Source of the DNA: Xanthomonas arboricola pv. guizotiae
GTDB taxonomy: Bacteria > Pseudomonadota > Gammaproteobacteria > Xanthomonadales > Xanthomonadaceae
Length of the DNA stretch: 64,000 nucleotides
Direction: 5' to 3'
Assembly (NCBI RefSeq): GCF_002940205.1
Contig: NZ_MDSK01000005.1
Coordinates: forward strand, 3,629-67,628
Below, piece by piece: positions 1-9,745 of the stretch (positions within the stretch are counted from its first letter, which is position 1; each line of letters begins with the position of its first letter). Both the position numbers and the translations under genes were made by a program. The notes under the pieces were generated by a model. It saw only the letters and a list, made by a program, of their open reading frames with translations, ran no database searches and was not told where the DNA came from.

Positions 1-1246
1 CCGCGCGGGCGCCGCGTGGCGGCGGCGCCCAGACGTCTTCCAGCAACTGCGGGCGGCAGGCCACCCAGGCGGCGGCCAGCTGCACCAGGATGCAGATCAC
101 CAGGAAGACGAACGGCGAGGTCCAGCCGCCGTGGTGCGCGTGCAGCCAGCCGAACAGGAACGGCCCCAGGCAGCTCACCGCATAGCCCATGCCCTGCGAG
201 AACCCGGACAGGGCCGCCGAGCCGGCCGCAGTGCGGCTGCGTTGATTGACCAGCACCAATGCCAGCGGGAACGTACTCGGCCCCAGGCCGAGCAGGGTCA
301 CCCACAGGATCGGCGCAGCCAGCGGCGCCCACCACAGCCCGGCAAACGCGACCAGGTGGCAGGCCGCGCACAGCAGCACGATCGGAAACGGGTTGCGCAT
401 GCGCACCGCCAGCGCCGGCATGGTCAAGGCGCCGACCATGCCCAGTGCCGCGAACAGCGCCACCATGGTGCCGCCGAATGCGGGCGAGGCGCCGGCTTCG
501 CGCAGCAGCGTCGGCAACCAGGTGAACATCGAATAGGTGACCAGCGAGGTCATGCCGAAGGTCACCGCCATGCTCCAGCCCAGGGCGGTGCGTGCCACGC
601 GCCCCTCGGCCTCGGGCGTGGGCGTGACCGGTGCCGGCCCGGTCGCGCGGAGACGGCGGTGGCTGGTATGCACCATGGTCCAGGCCGCCGCTGCCAGCAG
701 TGCCGGCAACACCCACACCACCATCGAGCTGCGCCAGCCCAGCGCATCGGCTAGCGGTACCGCCAGCAACGCCGGCAGCAGGGTGCCGACCTGCAGCACG
801 GTGATGTAGAGCGTACTGACGCCGCCGACGCGATCGCCGAAATAGCGCTTCACCAGCGGCGGCAACACCACGTTGCCCATGCCCATGCCGGCCAGCGCCA
901 CCAGCGAGCCGACCAGCAGTCCGGCAGTGCCCGGCAGCAGCGGGCGCAACACCAGGCCGACGGTGGCCAATGCCATCGACAGCAGCGCCGTGCGCAGCAG
1001 GCCGAAGCGGCGCAGCAAGGCCGGCGTGGCCACACCGGTCAGTGCGAACGCAGCCGTCGGCAACATGCCGAGCGCACCCATGGTGGGCGCGCCGAATGCG
1101 TACTCGTCGGCAATGCGTTCCAGCAGCGGCGTCAACGATGTCACCGCGGTACGCAAGTTGAAGGCGGACAACAAAATGGCAGCCAGCACCAGGCCGCGAC
1201 CACGCAACCGGGCGGACGGGGAGGCAGCGGCGATGACAACAGACAT
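1..1246 (-). CDS. MFS transporter, CynX/NimT type (partial, C-terminus off window)
   Basis: Inner-membrane major facilitator superfamily permease. The visible 415 residues contain many hydrophobic segments, and the first transmembrane region carries the AFNLRTAVTSLTPLL motif typical of the CynX/NimT (cyanate and nitroimidazole transporter-like) branch. The substrate cannot be read from sequence. The ATG start is followed by a short basic stretch (SARLRGR) before the first membrane helix, as usual for MFS proteins. No stop is reached before the window edge, so the last residues are missing. Members of this branch are generally efflux or small-anion porters, but that is family knowledge and was not shown here. 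No partner gene is visible. Confidence 0.85.
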   Translation of the reverse strand, partial: MSVVIAAASPSARLRGRGLVLAAILLSAFNLRTAVTSLTPLLERIADEYAFGAPTMGALGMLPTAAFALTGVATPALLRRFGLLRTALLSMALATVGLVLRPLLPGTAGLLVGSLVALAGMGMGNVVLPPLVKRYFGDRVGGVSTLYITVLQVGTLLPALLAVPLADALGWRSSMVVWVLPALLAAAAWTMVHTSHRRLRATGPAPVTPTPEAEGRVARTALGWSMAVTFGMTSLVTYSMFTWLPTLLREAGASPAFGGTMVALFAALGMVGALTMPALAVRMRNPFPIVLLCAACHLVAFAGLWWAPLAAPILWVTLLGLGPSTFPLALVLVNQRSRTAAGSAALSGFSQGMGYAVSCLGPFLFGWLHAHHGGWTSPFVFLVICILVQLAAAWVACRPQLLEDVWAPPPRGARA

Positions 1247-1288
1247 GACAGACCATCCGCACTGCGCGCATGCATGCGCCAGCGCCTG

Positions 1289-1325
1289 AAAACACAAAAC
1301 CGGCACGAGGCCGGTTTTGTGTTTT
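1289..1325 (-). terminator. Hairpin terminator behind tRNA-Pro
   Basis: Perfect 16-bp inverted repeat (AAAACACAAAACCGGC and its complement) around a 5-nt loop. Read on the minus strand the right arm ends in TTTTGTGTTTT. It lies immediately downstream of the tRNA and upstream of the exporter gene, so it most likely ends the tRNA transcript. Confidence 0.75.
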
Positions 1326-1330
1326 GAAAC

Positions 1331-1407
<77 letters not shown>

Positions 1408-1419
1408 AAGGAGCCGCGT

Positions 1420-1448
1420 ATGTTACATAGGGAATGCGGAATCGGCAA
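1420..1448 (-). promoter_or_regulatory. Candidate sigma70 promoter of tRNA-Pro
   Basis: On the minus strand TTGCCG and TAACAT are separated by 17 bp. The -10 element lies about 13 bp before the mature tRNA 5' end, which fits a short 5' leader. Confidence 0.5.
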
Positions 1449-1467
1449 GCATCCAGCGAAAATAATT

Positions 1468-1578
1468 TTACTGCTGCGGTTGGCCACGCTCCGGCTCGCG
1501 TGCTTCGAACCACATGCCGTTGAGCACGGCCGCCAGTGCGGCCAGACCGGTGCCGAGGATCCAGGCGAAGTACCACAT
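1468..1578 (-). CDS. cydX: Cytochrome bd oxidase small subunit CydX (YbgT family)
   Basis: A 36-residue single-helix membrane protein, MWYFAWILGTGLA..., with the MWYFAWILG N-terminus diagnostic of CydX. In characterised bd oxidases it packs against CydA and stabilises the haem-containing core. The charged tail after the helix (EAREPERGQPQQ) is usual. It follows cydB by 92 bp and has its own good ribosome-binding site (AAGGAGAA, about 5 bp before ATG). It is easily missed because of its length, but the N-terminal motif and operon position make the call firm. Confidence 0.93.
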   Translation of the reverse strand: MWYFAWILGTGLAALAAVLNGMWFEAREPERGQPQQ

Positions 1579-1670
1579 TGTCGTTCTCCTTGAGTCGTTG
1601 AAGCAGGTGCGAGGGTGAGGCCTGCTGCGAGCGCGATGCGGCTGTGCATCGCAACGCACAGCGGGCATGC

Positions 1671-2822
1671 TCAGTAGGCGTTCGGATTGGCCGAGAGTTC
1701 GTCGGCGGTGACCTTGCCCTTGAGCACGCGATAGACCCAGCTCGTGTAGGCCAGCACGATCGGCATGAGCAGCGTGGTCGCCAGCAGCATGATCCACAGC
1801 GTCAGGCGGCTGCTGGAGGCATCCCACAGCGTCAGGCTTGCGCTCGGTGCGGTGGACGAGGGCAGCAGGAACGGGAACAACGCAAAGCCGACGGTGAAGA
1901 CGATGCCGACGATGGCGCAGCCCGAGGCGATGAACGCCAGGCCGCCGCGACGCACACGCAACAGCAGCGCATTCATCGCCAGCCCGACCAGGCCGATCAG
2001 CGGTGCCATCAGGGTGGCCGGCATGCTGCTGTAGTTGTGCAGCCAGCCGCCGGCCGCGGTGAGCGCGGCGGTCTTGCCGAGCGGATTGGTCGGCGCATCG
2101 GTGGCCAGGAGCGAGGTCACTGCATAGCCCGGCAGACCCAGCGCCACCCATGCACCGGCGGCGGCAAACAACGCCACCGCGCAGAGCGCGGCGATGCTGC
2201 CGAAACGCGCCGCACGCTCGGCCACCGGTCCGTCGGTCTTGAGTACCAGCATCGCCGCGCCGTGCGCCATCAACATCGCCACGCTGAGCAGGCCGGCGAG
2301 CAGCGCGAACGGCGTCAGCAGCCCGAACAGGTTGCCGGTGTAGAACGTGCGCATGCTGGCGTCGAAGTGGAACGGCACGCCGAGCAGCACATTGCCGACC
2401 GCAACGCCCATGATCAGCGCCGGAATGCAGCCGCCGACGAACAACGCCCAGTCCCAGTTGCTGCGCCAGCGCTGGTCGGCCAGCTTGCCGCGGAACTTGA
2501 ACCCGACCGGGCGCAGGATCAGTGCGAACAGGATCAGGAACATCGCCAGATAGAACCCGGAAAAACTCACCGCATACAACGGTGGGAATGCGGCGAAGAT
2601 CGCGCCGCCGCCCAGGATCAGCCAGACCTGGCTGCCTTCCCAGACCGGGCCGATGGTGTTGATCACCAGCCGGCGTTCGGCATCGTTGCGGGCAACCAGC
2701 GGCAGCAGCGTGCTGACGCCCAGATCGAAGCCGCCCATCACCGCGTAGCCGGACAGCAATACGCCGATCAACAGCCACCAGATCACGCGCAATGTGGTGT
2801 AGTCGAGCAAGATGAAATCCAT
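1671..2822 (-). CDS. cydB: Cytochrome bd ubiquinol oxidase subunit II
   Basis: A 383-residue polytopic inner-membrane subunit of cytochrome bd oxidase, which oxidises ubiquinol and reduces oxygen with high affinity. The N-terminus ([19 protein letters not shown]) and the [12 protein letters not shown] segment are characteristic of CydB. Length matches the enterobacterial protein closely. The ATG is preceded by AGGAGAG at good spacing and starts 16 bp after cydA stops, so translation is probably coupled. CydB binds no haem but forms the pseudosymmetric partner of CydA. It is transcribed with cydA and cydX from the divergent promoter region near position 4500. Confidence 0.96.
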   Translation of the reverse strand: MDFILLDYTTLRVIWWLLIGVLLSGYAVMGGFDLGVSTLLPLVARNDAERRLVINTIGPVWEGSQVWLILGGGAIFAAFPPLYAVSFSGFYLAMFLILFALILRPVGFKFRGKLADQRWRSNWDWALFVGGCIPALIMGVAVGNVLLGVPFHFDASMRTFYTGNLFGLLTPFALLAGLLSVAMLMAHGAAMLVLKTDGPVAERAARFGSIAALCAVALFAAAGAWVALGLPGYAVTSLLATDAPTNPLGKTAALTAAGGWLHNYSSMPATLMAPLIGLVGLAMNALLLRVRRGGLAFIASGCAIVGIVFTVGFALFPFLLPSSTAPSASLTLWDASSSRLTLWIMLLATTLLMPIVLAYTSWVYRVLKGKVTADELSANPNAY

Positions 2823-2838
2823 GGGTGTCTCTCCTGGC

Positions 2839-4461
2839 TTACGCTGCGCCGCCGGCCAGCGCGCCGGTGCTCAGTGGGGCGTCGGGTGAGGACGCGTGGG
2901 GCGAACTGCCGTGTGGCGACGGGGTGCGTTGGCTCGGTGGAAACAGCGCATCCGGACCCTTGCGGATGGTCCTCAGCGACAGCTTGATCGCGATCACCAG
3001 CAGCGTGGTGTACAGCGCGGTGAAGCCGACCAGGGTCACCACGATTTCGTACAGGTCAAGTCCCGATGCGGCATAGAAGGTCGGCAGCACACCTTCCACC
3101 GCCCATGGCTGGCGGCCGTACTCGGCCACGAACCAACCGCATTCGATCGCGATCCACGGCAGCGGCAGGCTCCACAGCGCCACCGTCAGGAACCAGCGCT
3201 TTTCCTGGAAGTTGTGCTTGCAGGCGAACCAGAACGCGATGGCGAAGAAGGCGATCAGGTAGATGCCGATGGCGGCCATGATGCGGAAGGTCCAGAACAG
3301 CGGCAGCACCCGCGGCACGGTGTCCATCGCGGCCTGGGCGATCTGCTGCGGCGTGGCGTTGCCGATATCGTCGCGATAGCGCTTGAGCAGCAGGCCATGG
3401 CCCAGATCCTGCCAATGCGCATCGAAGACCTTGCGCGCTTCGGCATCGTCCTTGTTGGCGCGGATGCGTTGCAGCGCGCCGTAGGCGATCTGGCCGCCGC
3501 GGATGCGATGCTCGGCACGGCCGACCAGTTCCAGGATGCCGGGGATCGGCTGGTCCAGCGAACGTGTGGCGATCAAGCCCATCAGGTACGGGATCTTGAC
3601 TGCGTAGTCGTTGCGATGGGTCTGCTGGTTGGGAATGCCGAACGCGGTGAAGTCGGCTGGCGCTGCCTCGGTTTCCCACATCGCCTCGATCGCCGCCAGT
3701 TTCATCTTCTGGTGCTCGTTGGCGGCATAGCCGCTTTCATCGCCGAGCACCACCACCGACAGCGAGGACAAAAGGCCAAACGCGGCAGCCACCGCGAACG
3801 AACGCCGCGCCATCTCCACATGGGTGCCGCGCAGCAGATAGAGCGCGCTGATCGCCATCACGAACACCGCGCCGAGCACGTAGCCGGCGCTGACGGTGTG
3901 CACGAACTTGGCCTGCGCCACCGGGTTGAACAGCACCGCCATGAAATCGACCACTTCCATGCGCATGGTGTCCGGGTTGAACACCGCCCCGGTCGGGTTC
4001 TGCATCCAGCCATTGGCGATCAGGATCCACAGTGCCGAGAAGTTGCTGCCCAGCGCCACCAGCCAGGTGGTGGCCAGATGCTGCACCTTGCTCAGCCGGT
4101 TCCAGCCGAGAAAGAACAGGCCCAGGAAGGTCGCTTCCAGAAAGAACGCCATCAGGCCTTCGATCGCCAGCGGCGCGCCGAAGATGTCGCCGACGTAGTG
4201 GCTGTAGTACGACCAGTTCATGCCGAACTCGAATTCCATCACGATGCCGGTGCCCACGCCCATGGCGAAGTTGATGCCGAACAGCACGCCCCAGAACATG
4301 GTCATGCGCCGCCAGATGTCCTTGCCGGTCATCACATAGACGCTCTCCATGATGCCGAGCAGGAACGACAGGCCCATGGTCAGCGGCGGAAAGATGAAGT
4401 GGTACATCGCGGTGACTGCGAACTGCAGCCGCGATAGTTCAACAACTGTCGAGTCGATCAT
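2839..4461 (-). CDS. cydA: Cytochrome bd ubiquinol oxidase subunit I
   Basis: A 540-residue haem-bearing subunit of the bd quinol oxidase. The N-terminal [20 protein letters not shown] region carries a haem-ligand histidine (His21, equivalent to His19 in E. coli). The GDESGY motif and following segment correspond to the quinol-binding Q loop, here of the long E. coli-like type. EYGRQPW near the C-terminal third is another family signature. I chose the ATG at 4461, because the reading frame extends 84 codons further upstream through the promoter and FNR-type box, which is not credible coding sequence. The proline/serine-rich tail ([16 protein letters not shown]) is longer than in E. coli and probably unstructured. 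Confidence 0.96.
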   Translation of the reverse strand: MIDSTVVELSRLQFAVTAMYHFIFPPLTMGLSFLLGIMESVYVMTGKDIWRRMTMFWGVLFGINFAMGVGTGIVMEFEFGMNWSYYSHYVGDIFGAPLAIEGLMAFFLEATFLGLFFLGWNRLSKVQHLATTWLVALGSNFSALWILIANGWMQNPTGAVFNPDTMRMEVVDFMAVLFNPVAQAKFVHTVSAGYVLGAVFVMAISALYLLRGTHVEMARRSFAVAAAFGLLSSLSVVVLGDESGYAANEHQKMKLAAIEAMWETEAAPADFTAFGIPNQQTHRNDYAVKIPYLMGLIATRSLDQPIPGILELVGRAEHRIRGGQIAYGALQRIRANKDDAEARKVFDAHWQDLGHGLLLKRYRDDIGNATPQQIAQAAMDTVPRVLPLFWTFRIMAAIGIYLIAFFAIAFWFACKHNFQEKRWFLTVALWSLPLPWIAIECGWFVAEYGRQPWAVEGVLPTFYAASGLDLYEIVVTLVGFTALYTTLLVIAIKLSLRTIRKGPDALFPPSQRTPSPHGSSPHASSPDAPLSTGALAGGAA

Positions 4462-4503
4462 GGCGGGTGGGCCTGGTTGGGTGTCGATGAAGGAATGCAG
4501 CCG

Positions 4504-4545
4504 ATCATCTGCGCTTGCTGCGACACGCGCGTTGATCCAGATCAA
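4504..4545 (-). promoter_or_regulatory. FNR/Anr-type box and candidate cydA promoter
   Basis: TTGATCCAGATCAA at 4532-4545 is a perfect match to the FNR consensus TTGAT-N4-ATCAA. On the minus strand a -10-like GATGAT lies at 4509-4504, predicting a start near 4497. That places the box centre at about -41.5, the class II activator geometry, with a 36-nt leader before cydA. Low-oxygen activation of cydABX is the natural reading. The same box could also serve cydDC, whose -10-like TACAAT is at 4602-4607, but there the spacing is less typical and no -35 is seen. Confidence 0.7.
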
Positions 4546-4640
4546 TGCCGAGGCGGGCGGGTGCGGCACAATGTGCACCCCCGTAGCGGGAAGTGGCGAC
4601 TTACAATCGCTTGCAACACGGTGTCTTCCTCGAGAGCGAT

Positions 4641-6356
4641 GTGAGCCAGCCCAGCGTGCGAGCCAGCGAAACGCCAGCCCAGCGCCGTCAACGCGGCCAA
4701 TGGCTGGATGCACTGGCGGCCCCGGCCACGCGTGCGCGGCGCCTGGCCGGCGTGGCGGTGGCGGTGTCGGGCGTGCTGCTGCTGGCGCAGGCGGCGGCGA
4801 TCGCGTGGTTGCTGCAGGCGGTGCTGGTGCAGCATCTGGCGCTGGCGCAGTTGCGCGACGTGGGAGCGGGGCTGGTCTGTGCGCTGGTAGGGCGCGCGCT
4901 GCTCAATGCCTGGGCGCAGTCGCTGAGCGGCGAGGTGGCCGATGTGGCCAGGCGCGAACTGCGTGCCCGCATCGCGCGCCGCCTGGTGCAGCACGGGCCG
5001 GTGTGGCTGCGCCGGCAGCGCAGCGGCGAACTGGGCGAATTGAGCCTGACGCATACCGATGCGCTGGAGGGCTACTTCGTCGGCTACCAGCTCGCACGCA
5101 CCGAGATGCTGCTGGTGCCGCCGCTGATCCTGGTCGCGGTGTTTTCGGTCGACTGGGTGGTGGGCCTGGTGTTGCTGCTGACCGCACCGCTGATTCCGTT
5201 CTTCATGATGCTGGTGGGTTGGGGCGCCGAAGCCGCCGGGCGCGACCAGCTGCGCGAACTGGCGCGGATGGGCGGGCACTTTGCAGATCGCCTCAAGGGC
5301 CTGGGCCTGCTGCGCGTGTATGGCCGCGGCGAGGCCGAGTTGAGCGGCATTGCCGCGGCGGCCGAAGGCGTGCGCGAGCGTTCGCTCAAGGTGCTGCGCA
5401 TCGCCTTCCTGTCGTCCACGGTGCTGGAATTCTTCGCCTCGGTGAGCGTGGCCATCGTGGCGCTGTACTTCGGTCTGACCTATCTGGGCATGCTGGATCT
5501 GCACGGCTTGCCGACGCTGGGCGCGGGCATGTTCTGCCTGCTGCTGGCGCCGGAATTCTTTGCGCCGTTGCGGCGGCTGGCGGCGCATTACCACGACCGT
5601 GCCAATGCGCTGGCGGCGGTGGCCGAAGCCGAGCGCCTGCTGGAAGGATTCGCACCGCCATCGGCAGCGCCAGCGGTGACGGTGCCTGCCTTGCGTGCAC
5701 TGGAACCGGCCCAGGCACACGCCCCGCTGCTGCAGGCGCGCGATCTTGCGCTACGGCCGCCGGGCGCGCCGTACACGGTGGTCGCGCATTTTTCGCTGAC
5801 CTTGCAGCCCGGGCAGCGCGTGGCGGTGATCGGTGCCAGCGGCAGCGGCAAGAGCACCTTGCTGGAGGGCCTGGCCGGCTGGCTGGCGCCGGAGGCCGGC
5901 AGCGTGGTGCTGCGGCCGGGGACTCGCATCGGCTATGCCACGCAGCGGCCGTATCTGTTTCACGGCAGCATCGCCGACAACCTGCGCCTGGCCGATCCGC
6001 AGGCCGGCGCTGCGCGCCTGCACGCGGTGGCCGACGCCGCGCAGGTGCTGCGCTTTGCCGCGCAGCTGCCTGCGGGCCTGGACACGCAGATCGGCGAGCG
6101 CGGCTTCGGATTGTCCGGTGGCGAGGCACGGCGCGTGGCCCTGGCGCGGCTGTTGCTGCGCGAGCCGGACTTGTTGCTGCTGGACGAACCCACTGCCTTC
6201 CTCGATCCGGACACCGAAGCGGAGTTGCTGCGCACCCTGGGTGTGTTCGCGCGCGGTCGCGCGGTGGTGCTGGCCACGCACAGCGCCGCGGTAATGCGCT
6301 GGGCCGATACGGTGATCGACCTGCGCGGCGCCACCGTCGCAGCGGAGCTGCCATGA
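4641..6356 (+). CDS. cydD: Heterodimeric ABC transporter CydDC, subunit CydD
   Basis: A 571-residue ABC exporter half: an N-terminal six-helix membrane domain followed by a nucleotide-binding domain with Walker A GASGSGKST, signature LSGGEARRVALAR and Walker B LLLLDEPT. CydDC exports reduced thiols (glutathione, cysteine) to the periplasm and is needed for assembly of cytochrome bd and some c-type cytochromes. The frame is open from a GTG at 4593, but a -10-like TACAAT at 4602-4607 would lie inside that version. I therefore prefer the GTG at 4641 (MSQPSVRASE...), with moderate certainty about the start. It overlaps cydC by 4 bp and is divergent from cydAB. Confidence 0.92.
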   Translation: MSQPSVRASETPAQRRQRGQWLDALAAPATRARRLAGVAVAVSGVLLLAQAAAIAWLLQAVLVQHLALAQLRDVGAGLVCALVGRALLNAWAQSLSGEVADVARRELRARIARRLVQHGPVWLRRQRSGELGELSLTHTDALEGYFVGYQLARTEMLLVPPLILVAVFSVDWVVGLVLLLTAPLIPFFMMLVGWGAEAAGRDQLRELARMGGHFADRLKGLGLLRVYGRGEAELSGIAAAAEGVRERSLKVLRIAFLSSTVLEFFASVSVAIVALYFGLTYLGMLDLHGLPTLGAGMFCLLLAPEFFAPLRRLAAHYHDRANALAAVAEAERLLEGFAPPSAAPAVTVPALRALEPAQAHAPLLQARDLALRPPGAPYTVVAHFSLTLQPGQRVAVIGASGSGKSTLLEGLAGWLAPEAGSVVLRPGTRIGYATQRPYLFHGSIADNLRLADPQAGAARLHAVADAAQVLRFAAQLPAGLDTQIGERGFGLSGGEARRVALARLLLREPDLLLLDEPTAFLDPDTEAELLRTLGVFARGRAVVLATHSAAVMRWADTVIDLRGATVAAELP

Positions 6357-8029
6357 ACGACACACGGCCCGACCGTCTGCGCGATGTGTTTCGCCGGCAT
6401 GCCTGGCGCCTGCTGCTGTCGGCGCTGTTGGTCCTTGTCACCATGCTGGCCGGCGTGGGCCTGCTCGGCGTGTCCGGCAGTTTCCTGACCGCCGCCGCCT
6501 TGGCCGGTGTCGCGGGCATGGGCAGCGGCTTCAATTTCTTTTCGCCCTCCGCCGGCATTCGCGCGCTGACCTTCGCGCGCATCGTTTCGCGTTATGGCGA
6601 AAAATTGATCGGCCACGACGCCACGCTGCGCATCGCCCGCGACCTGCGCGTGTGGTTCTTCCGCCGCGCGTTGCCGCTGGCGCCGGGCCGCCTGTCGGCC
6701 ACGCGCACCGGCGATCTGCTGGCGCGGTTGATGTCCGACATCGGCGAGGTCGATGGCGTGAGCGTGCGCGCGTTGGCGCCGTTGAGCGCATTGCTCGGCA
6801 TCTGGGTGGCCGGCGTGGTGGCAGCGGCGCTGATCTATCCGCCGGCCGGCGTGTTGCTGGTGGTGCTGGGCGTGGTCATCGGCGGCGTGGTGCCGTGGCA
6901 GGTGACGCGCGGCGGTGCGCAGCGCGAGCAGCTGCGCGCCATGCAACGCACCACCTTGCGCACGCAGGCGTTCGAGGGCCTGGAAGGTGCGGCCGATCTC
7001 GCTGCGGTGGATGCGCAAGGTGCCTGGCTGCATCAGGTCGATGCAACGGCGGCGGCAGTGGTCGATGGCGATCGCCAGCAACGCCGTCGCCTGATCGGCG
7101 GCAATCTGCTGCATGCGGTCTGCGGCGGTATCGGTCTGGCCGGCATGTTGTGGCTTGGGTTGAGCGCGGCAGAACGCGGATTGATTGCTGCGGAGATGGC
7201 GGCCGGGCTGGTGTTCCTGACCATGGCACTGCTGGAGGTCTGGGCCGGCGCCGGACTCGCCTTGCAGGCGCTGCAGAGCGCGCGCGTTGCGGCCAGGCGC
7301 CTGCAGTCCATCGTCGACCAGGCGCCGTCGGTCGACGATCCGTCGCAGCCAGTGGATGCGCCACGCAGCGGTACGCTGCGCCTGCGACAGGTCAGTTTTG
7401 CGTGGCCGGGCAGTGGACGTGCGCTGCTGCAGGCGCTCGATCTGAGCCTGGCGCCTGGCGAGCGCATCGCCATCAGCGGCGACAGCGGCAGCGGCAAGAG
7501 CAGCTTGTCCGCAGTGCTGTTGCGGCTGTGGGACCCGCAGGCCGGGCAGGTGACCTACGCCGATATCGACCTGCGCCATTTCGCGCAGGCGCAATGGCAT
7601 CAACGCATCGCCTGGCTGCCGCAGAATGCCCCGGTGTTTGCCGGCACGGTGCGCGACAACCTGCGCATCGGCGATGCCGGCGCGAGTGATGCAGCGATGT
7701 GGAACGCGCTGGACCAGGTGCGTCTGCGCGCCTGGGCCACCGCGCAGAACGGGCTGGACACCTGGGTCGGCGAAAACGGCGCCACGCTCTCGGCCGGCCA
7801 GGCGCGCCGGCTGGCGCTGGCGCGCGCCTTGCTGCGCGAGGCGCCGATCCTGCTGCTGGACGAACCCACCGACGGCCTGGATGTGGATACCGCGCACGCC
7901 TTGCTGCTGGATCTATCGGCCGCGCTGGGCGAGCGCAGCCTGGTGATGATCACCCACGACAGCGTGCCCGATGGCGTGGTGCAGCGACGTTATCGCCTGC
8001 GGGCCGGTGCGCTGGAGCCCTTGGCCTGA
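6353..8029 (+). CDS. cydC: Heterodimeric ABC transporter CydDC, subunit CydC
   Basis: A 558-residue partner of CydD. It starts with ATG overlapping the cydD stop (ATGA), so the two are translationally coupled. The N-terminal membrane domain ends near residue 320. The ATPase domain has Walker A GDSGSGKSS, signature LSAGQARRLALAR (an A in place of the first G), and Walker B ILLLDEPTDGLD. The variant signature motif suggests asymmetry between the two ATP sites, which is common in heterodimeric exporters. It works with CydD in periplasmic thiol export, supporting cytochrome bd (encoded next door) and probably cytochrome c maturation. Confidence 0.93.
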   Translation: MNDTRPDRLRDVFRRHAWRLLLSALLVLVTMLAGVGLLGVSGSFLTAAALAGVAGMGSGFNFFSPSAGIRALTFARIVSRYGEKLIGHDATLRIARDLRVWFFRRALPLAPGRLSATRTGDLLARLMSDIGEVDGVSVRALAPLSALLGIWVAGVVAAALIYPPAGVLLVVLGVVIGGVVPWQVTRGGAQREQLRAMQRTTLRTQAFEGLEGAADLAAVDAQGAWLHQVDATAAAVVDGDRQQRRRLIGGNLLHAVCGGIGLAGMLWLGLSAAERGLIAAEMAAGLVFLTMALLEVWAGAGLALQALQSARVAARRLQSIVDQAPSVDDPSQPVDAPRSGTLRLRQVSFAWPGSGRALLQALDLSLAPGERIAISGDSGSGKSSLSAVLLRLWDPQAGQVTYADIDLRHFAQAQWHQRIAWLPQNAPVFAGTVRDNLRIGDAGASDAAMWNALDQVRLRAWATAQNGLDTWVGENGATLSAGQARRLALARALLREAPILLLDEPTDGLDVDTAHALLLDLSAALGERSLVMITHDSVPDGVVQRRYRLRAGALEPLA

Positions 8030-8086
8030 GGATGCTGTTGCCGGTTCGCACTGACCGGTTGTGCGCATGCATCGCGCAGGCGCCGC

Positions 8087-8508
8087 TCACCCCAGCAATG
8101 TGTGGAGTGCTGCCATCAGCGCAGCTTGGCGGCATGCCCAATACAAGGCGGCGACGTTCGCTACGACAGTGATCCAGAACCGCAGTTGGAAGGCTGCCTT
8201 GCTGGATTTATGCCGGAACAGCGCCTGCGCCAGCAACGCGCCCGGCCAGCCGCCGAGCAGTGCGATGAGGTGCAGGGTGGCTTCCGGTGTGCGTTGCCGG
8301 CCGCGTTGGGCTGCGCTCTTGTCGAGCCGGTAGACCACATCGCCAGCAAGCTTGCAGCCGCGTACCACAGCGCCAGCAGCGCCGGCAGGCGGCCTGCAAC
8401 CACCATGGCGGTCATTCCGATCAGGAACAGCAGGGCGAGCGTCTTGCGCGGCAGGCTCTGCTGCTGGGACGTGCCGCGACGCCGTTGCGCCGGTCTGGAA
8501 ATCAGCAA
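8087..8508 (-). pseudogene. DUF1294 membrane protein, disrupted by a single-base frameshift
   Basis: Two adjacent minus-strand frames together spell a DUF1294 protein. The first frame (from a TTG at 8508) gives SLPRKTLALLFLIGMTAMVV...ALWYAAASLLA. The second gives VVYRLDKSAAQRGRQRTPE...LLGGWPGALLAQALFRHKS and a final hydrophobic segment to the stop at 8087. They join near 8340, where one base appears to be missing. The continuation in the first frame (MWSTGSTRAQP...) has no family character. DUF1294 proteins are small membrane proteins of unknown role. This may be a true pseudogene or a sequencing error. The start overlaps the end of metX. Confidence 0.75.
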
Positions 8509-9704
8509 GCATCCAGGAAGTTGCGTACCGCTGGCCCGAAGCGCGCAAAATCGACCAGGAAGGCATCGTGGCCTTGTGGCGAATCCAACCCGATGAAGTG
8601 TGCCTCGGCACCGCCGGCGCGCAGGCCTTCGGCGATCTGTTCCTGTTGCTGCACCGGGAACAGGATGTCGGTGTTGGCACCGATCGCCAGCGCCCGCGCG
8701 ATGCGGATCTGCGCCAGTCCGGCAAGCACCGTGGCGTCGGTCGAGATGCCTGTATCCGGCTTGGCGGCGACCGCGGCGTTGTCGACTTGCGTGCCATCGA
8801 CCCGCGCGTCGATGGCCGGGCTGTTGTCGACATACTCGGCCAGATCGAACCAATCCATCGAGCGGCTCAGATACAGATAGCAGTTGGGATCGAAGAAGCG
8901 CACGAAGCGGCGCGCATGGCCTTCCAGATAACTTTCGACCTGGAATTCCAGGCCGAACGGATCGTCGGCGGCCTGTTCGGAATCCAGCCGCACGCGGCCG
9001 AAACGGCCATCCCATTCCAGTGCCGAGCGGTAGGTGATCACGCCGAGTTTGCGCGCCATGCGCATGCCCGATTCCGGGTAATGCGTGTCGTCGTAGTGGC
9101 CGCCGTTCCAGTGCGGATCCAGTCGGATGGCTTCGCGCTGCAGCGAGCGGATCGCGATCGAGAACGGCAGCGCCTGCGCACTGCCGGAGATATTGATATG
9201 GCTGCGCGCGATGCCGGGGTGGCGCAGCAACAACGCTAGTGCGGTCATGCCGCCCATCGAGTTGCCGATCAGGCAGGCCAGTTGTTGGATACCCAACGCG
9301 CGCACCACGTCGGCTGCGGCATCGGCCACATCTTCGATCGACAGTTCCGGGAAACCCAGGCGATACAGCGTGCCGGTGGCAGGGTCGATCGACGCCGGGC
9401 CGGTCGAGCCCTTGCAGCTGCCCAGTGAATTGACGCAGACCACGAACCAGCGTTCGGTATCGATCGGCTTGCCCGGCCCGAGCATTGCTTCCCACCAGCC
9501 CGGCTCGGCATTGGCCGGATTTGCCGCGGCATGCGCATTCGGCGACAGGCCAGTGACGATCAACACCGCATTGCTGCGATCGGCTGCCAGCGTGCCCCAG
9601 GTTTCGTAGGCGACACGCGCCTGCAGCAGCAGGCCACCGCGCTTCATCGGAAACGGCGAGGGCAGGGCGTGAAATAGCGTGCCGGGGGGAATGAATTCAG
9701 TCAT
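8502..9704 (-). CDS. metX: MetX-family homoserine/serine O-acyltransferase
   Basis: A 400-residue alpha/beta-hydrolase-fold acyltransferase. The nucleophile elbow is GNSMGG (Ser149). The C-terminal acid and histidine lie in GANTDILFP and SPQGHDAF. Classical MetX acetylates homoserine for methionine synthesis, but in Xanthomonadaceae members of this family have been reported to use succinyl-CoA, and some act on L-serine (cysteine route) instead. The sequence alone does not settle acyl donor or acceptor. It stands alone on the minus strand, with its end overlapping the broken DUF1294 gene. The ATG at 9704 gives the expected family N-terminus (MTEFIPPGTL). Confidence 0.88.
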   Translation of the reverse strand: MTEFIPPGTLFHALPSPFPMKRGGLLLQARVAYETWGTLAADRSNAVLIVTGLSPNAHAAANPANAEPGWWEAMLGPGKPIDTERWFVVCVNSLGSCKGSTGPASIDPATGTLYRLGFPELSIEDVADAAADVVRALGIQQLACLIGNSMGGMTALALLLRHPGIARSHINISGSAQALPFSIAIRSLQREAIRLDPHWNGGHYDDTHYPESGMRMARKLGVITYRSALEWDGRFGRVRLDSEQAADDPFGLEFQVESYLEGHARRFVRFFDPNCYLYLSRSMDWFDLAEYVDNSPAIDARVDGTQVDNAAVAAKPDTGISTDATVLAGLAQIRIARALAIGANTDILFPVQQQEQIAEGLRAGGAEAHFIGLDSPQGHDAFLVDFARFGPAVRNFLDAC

Positions 9705-9745
9705 GCAGCAATTCTATCTGCCATGGCAGGGGCCGGGGGCCGGGA

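Noticed and set aside
4349-6352. Upstream extension of the cydC frame through cydD as one giant protein
   Set aside because: The extension is in another frame of cydD with no protein character. The ATGA overlap gives the natural cydC start.
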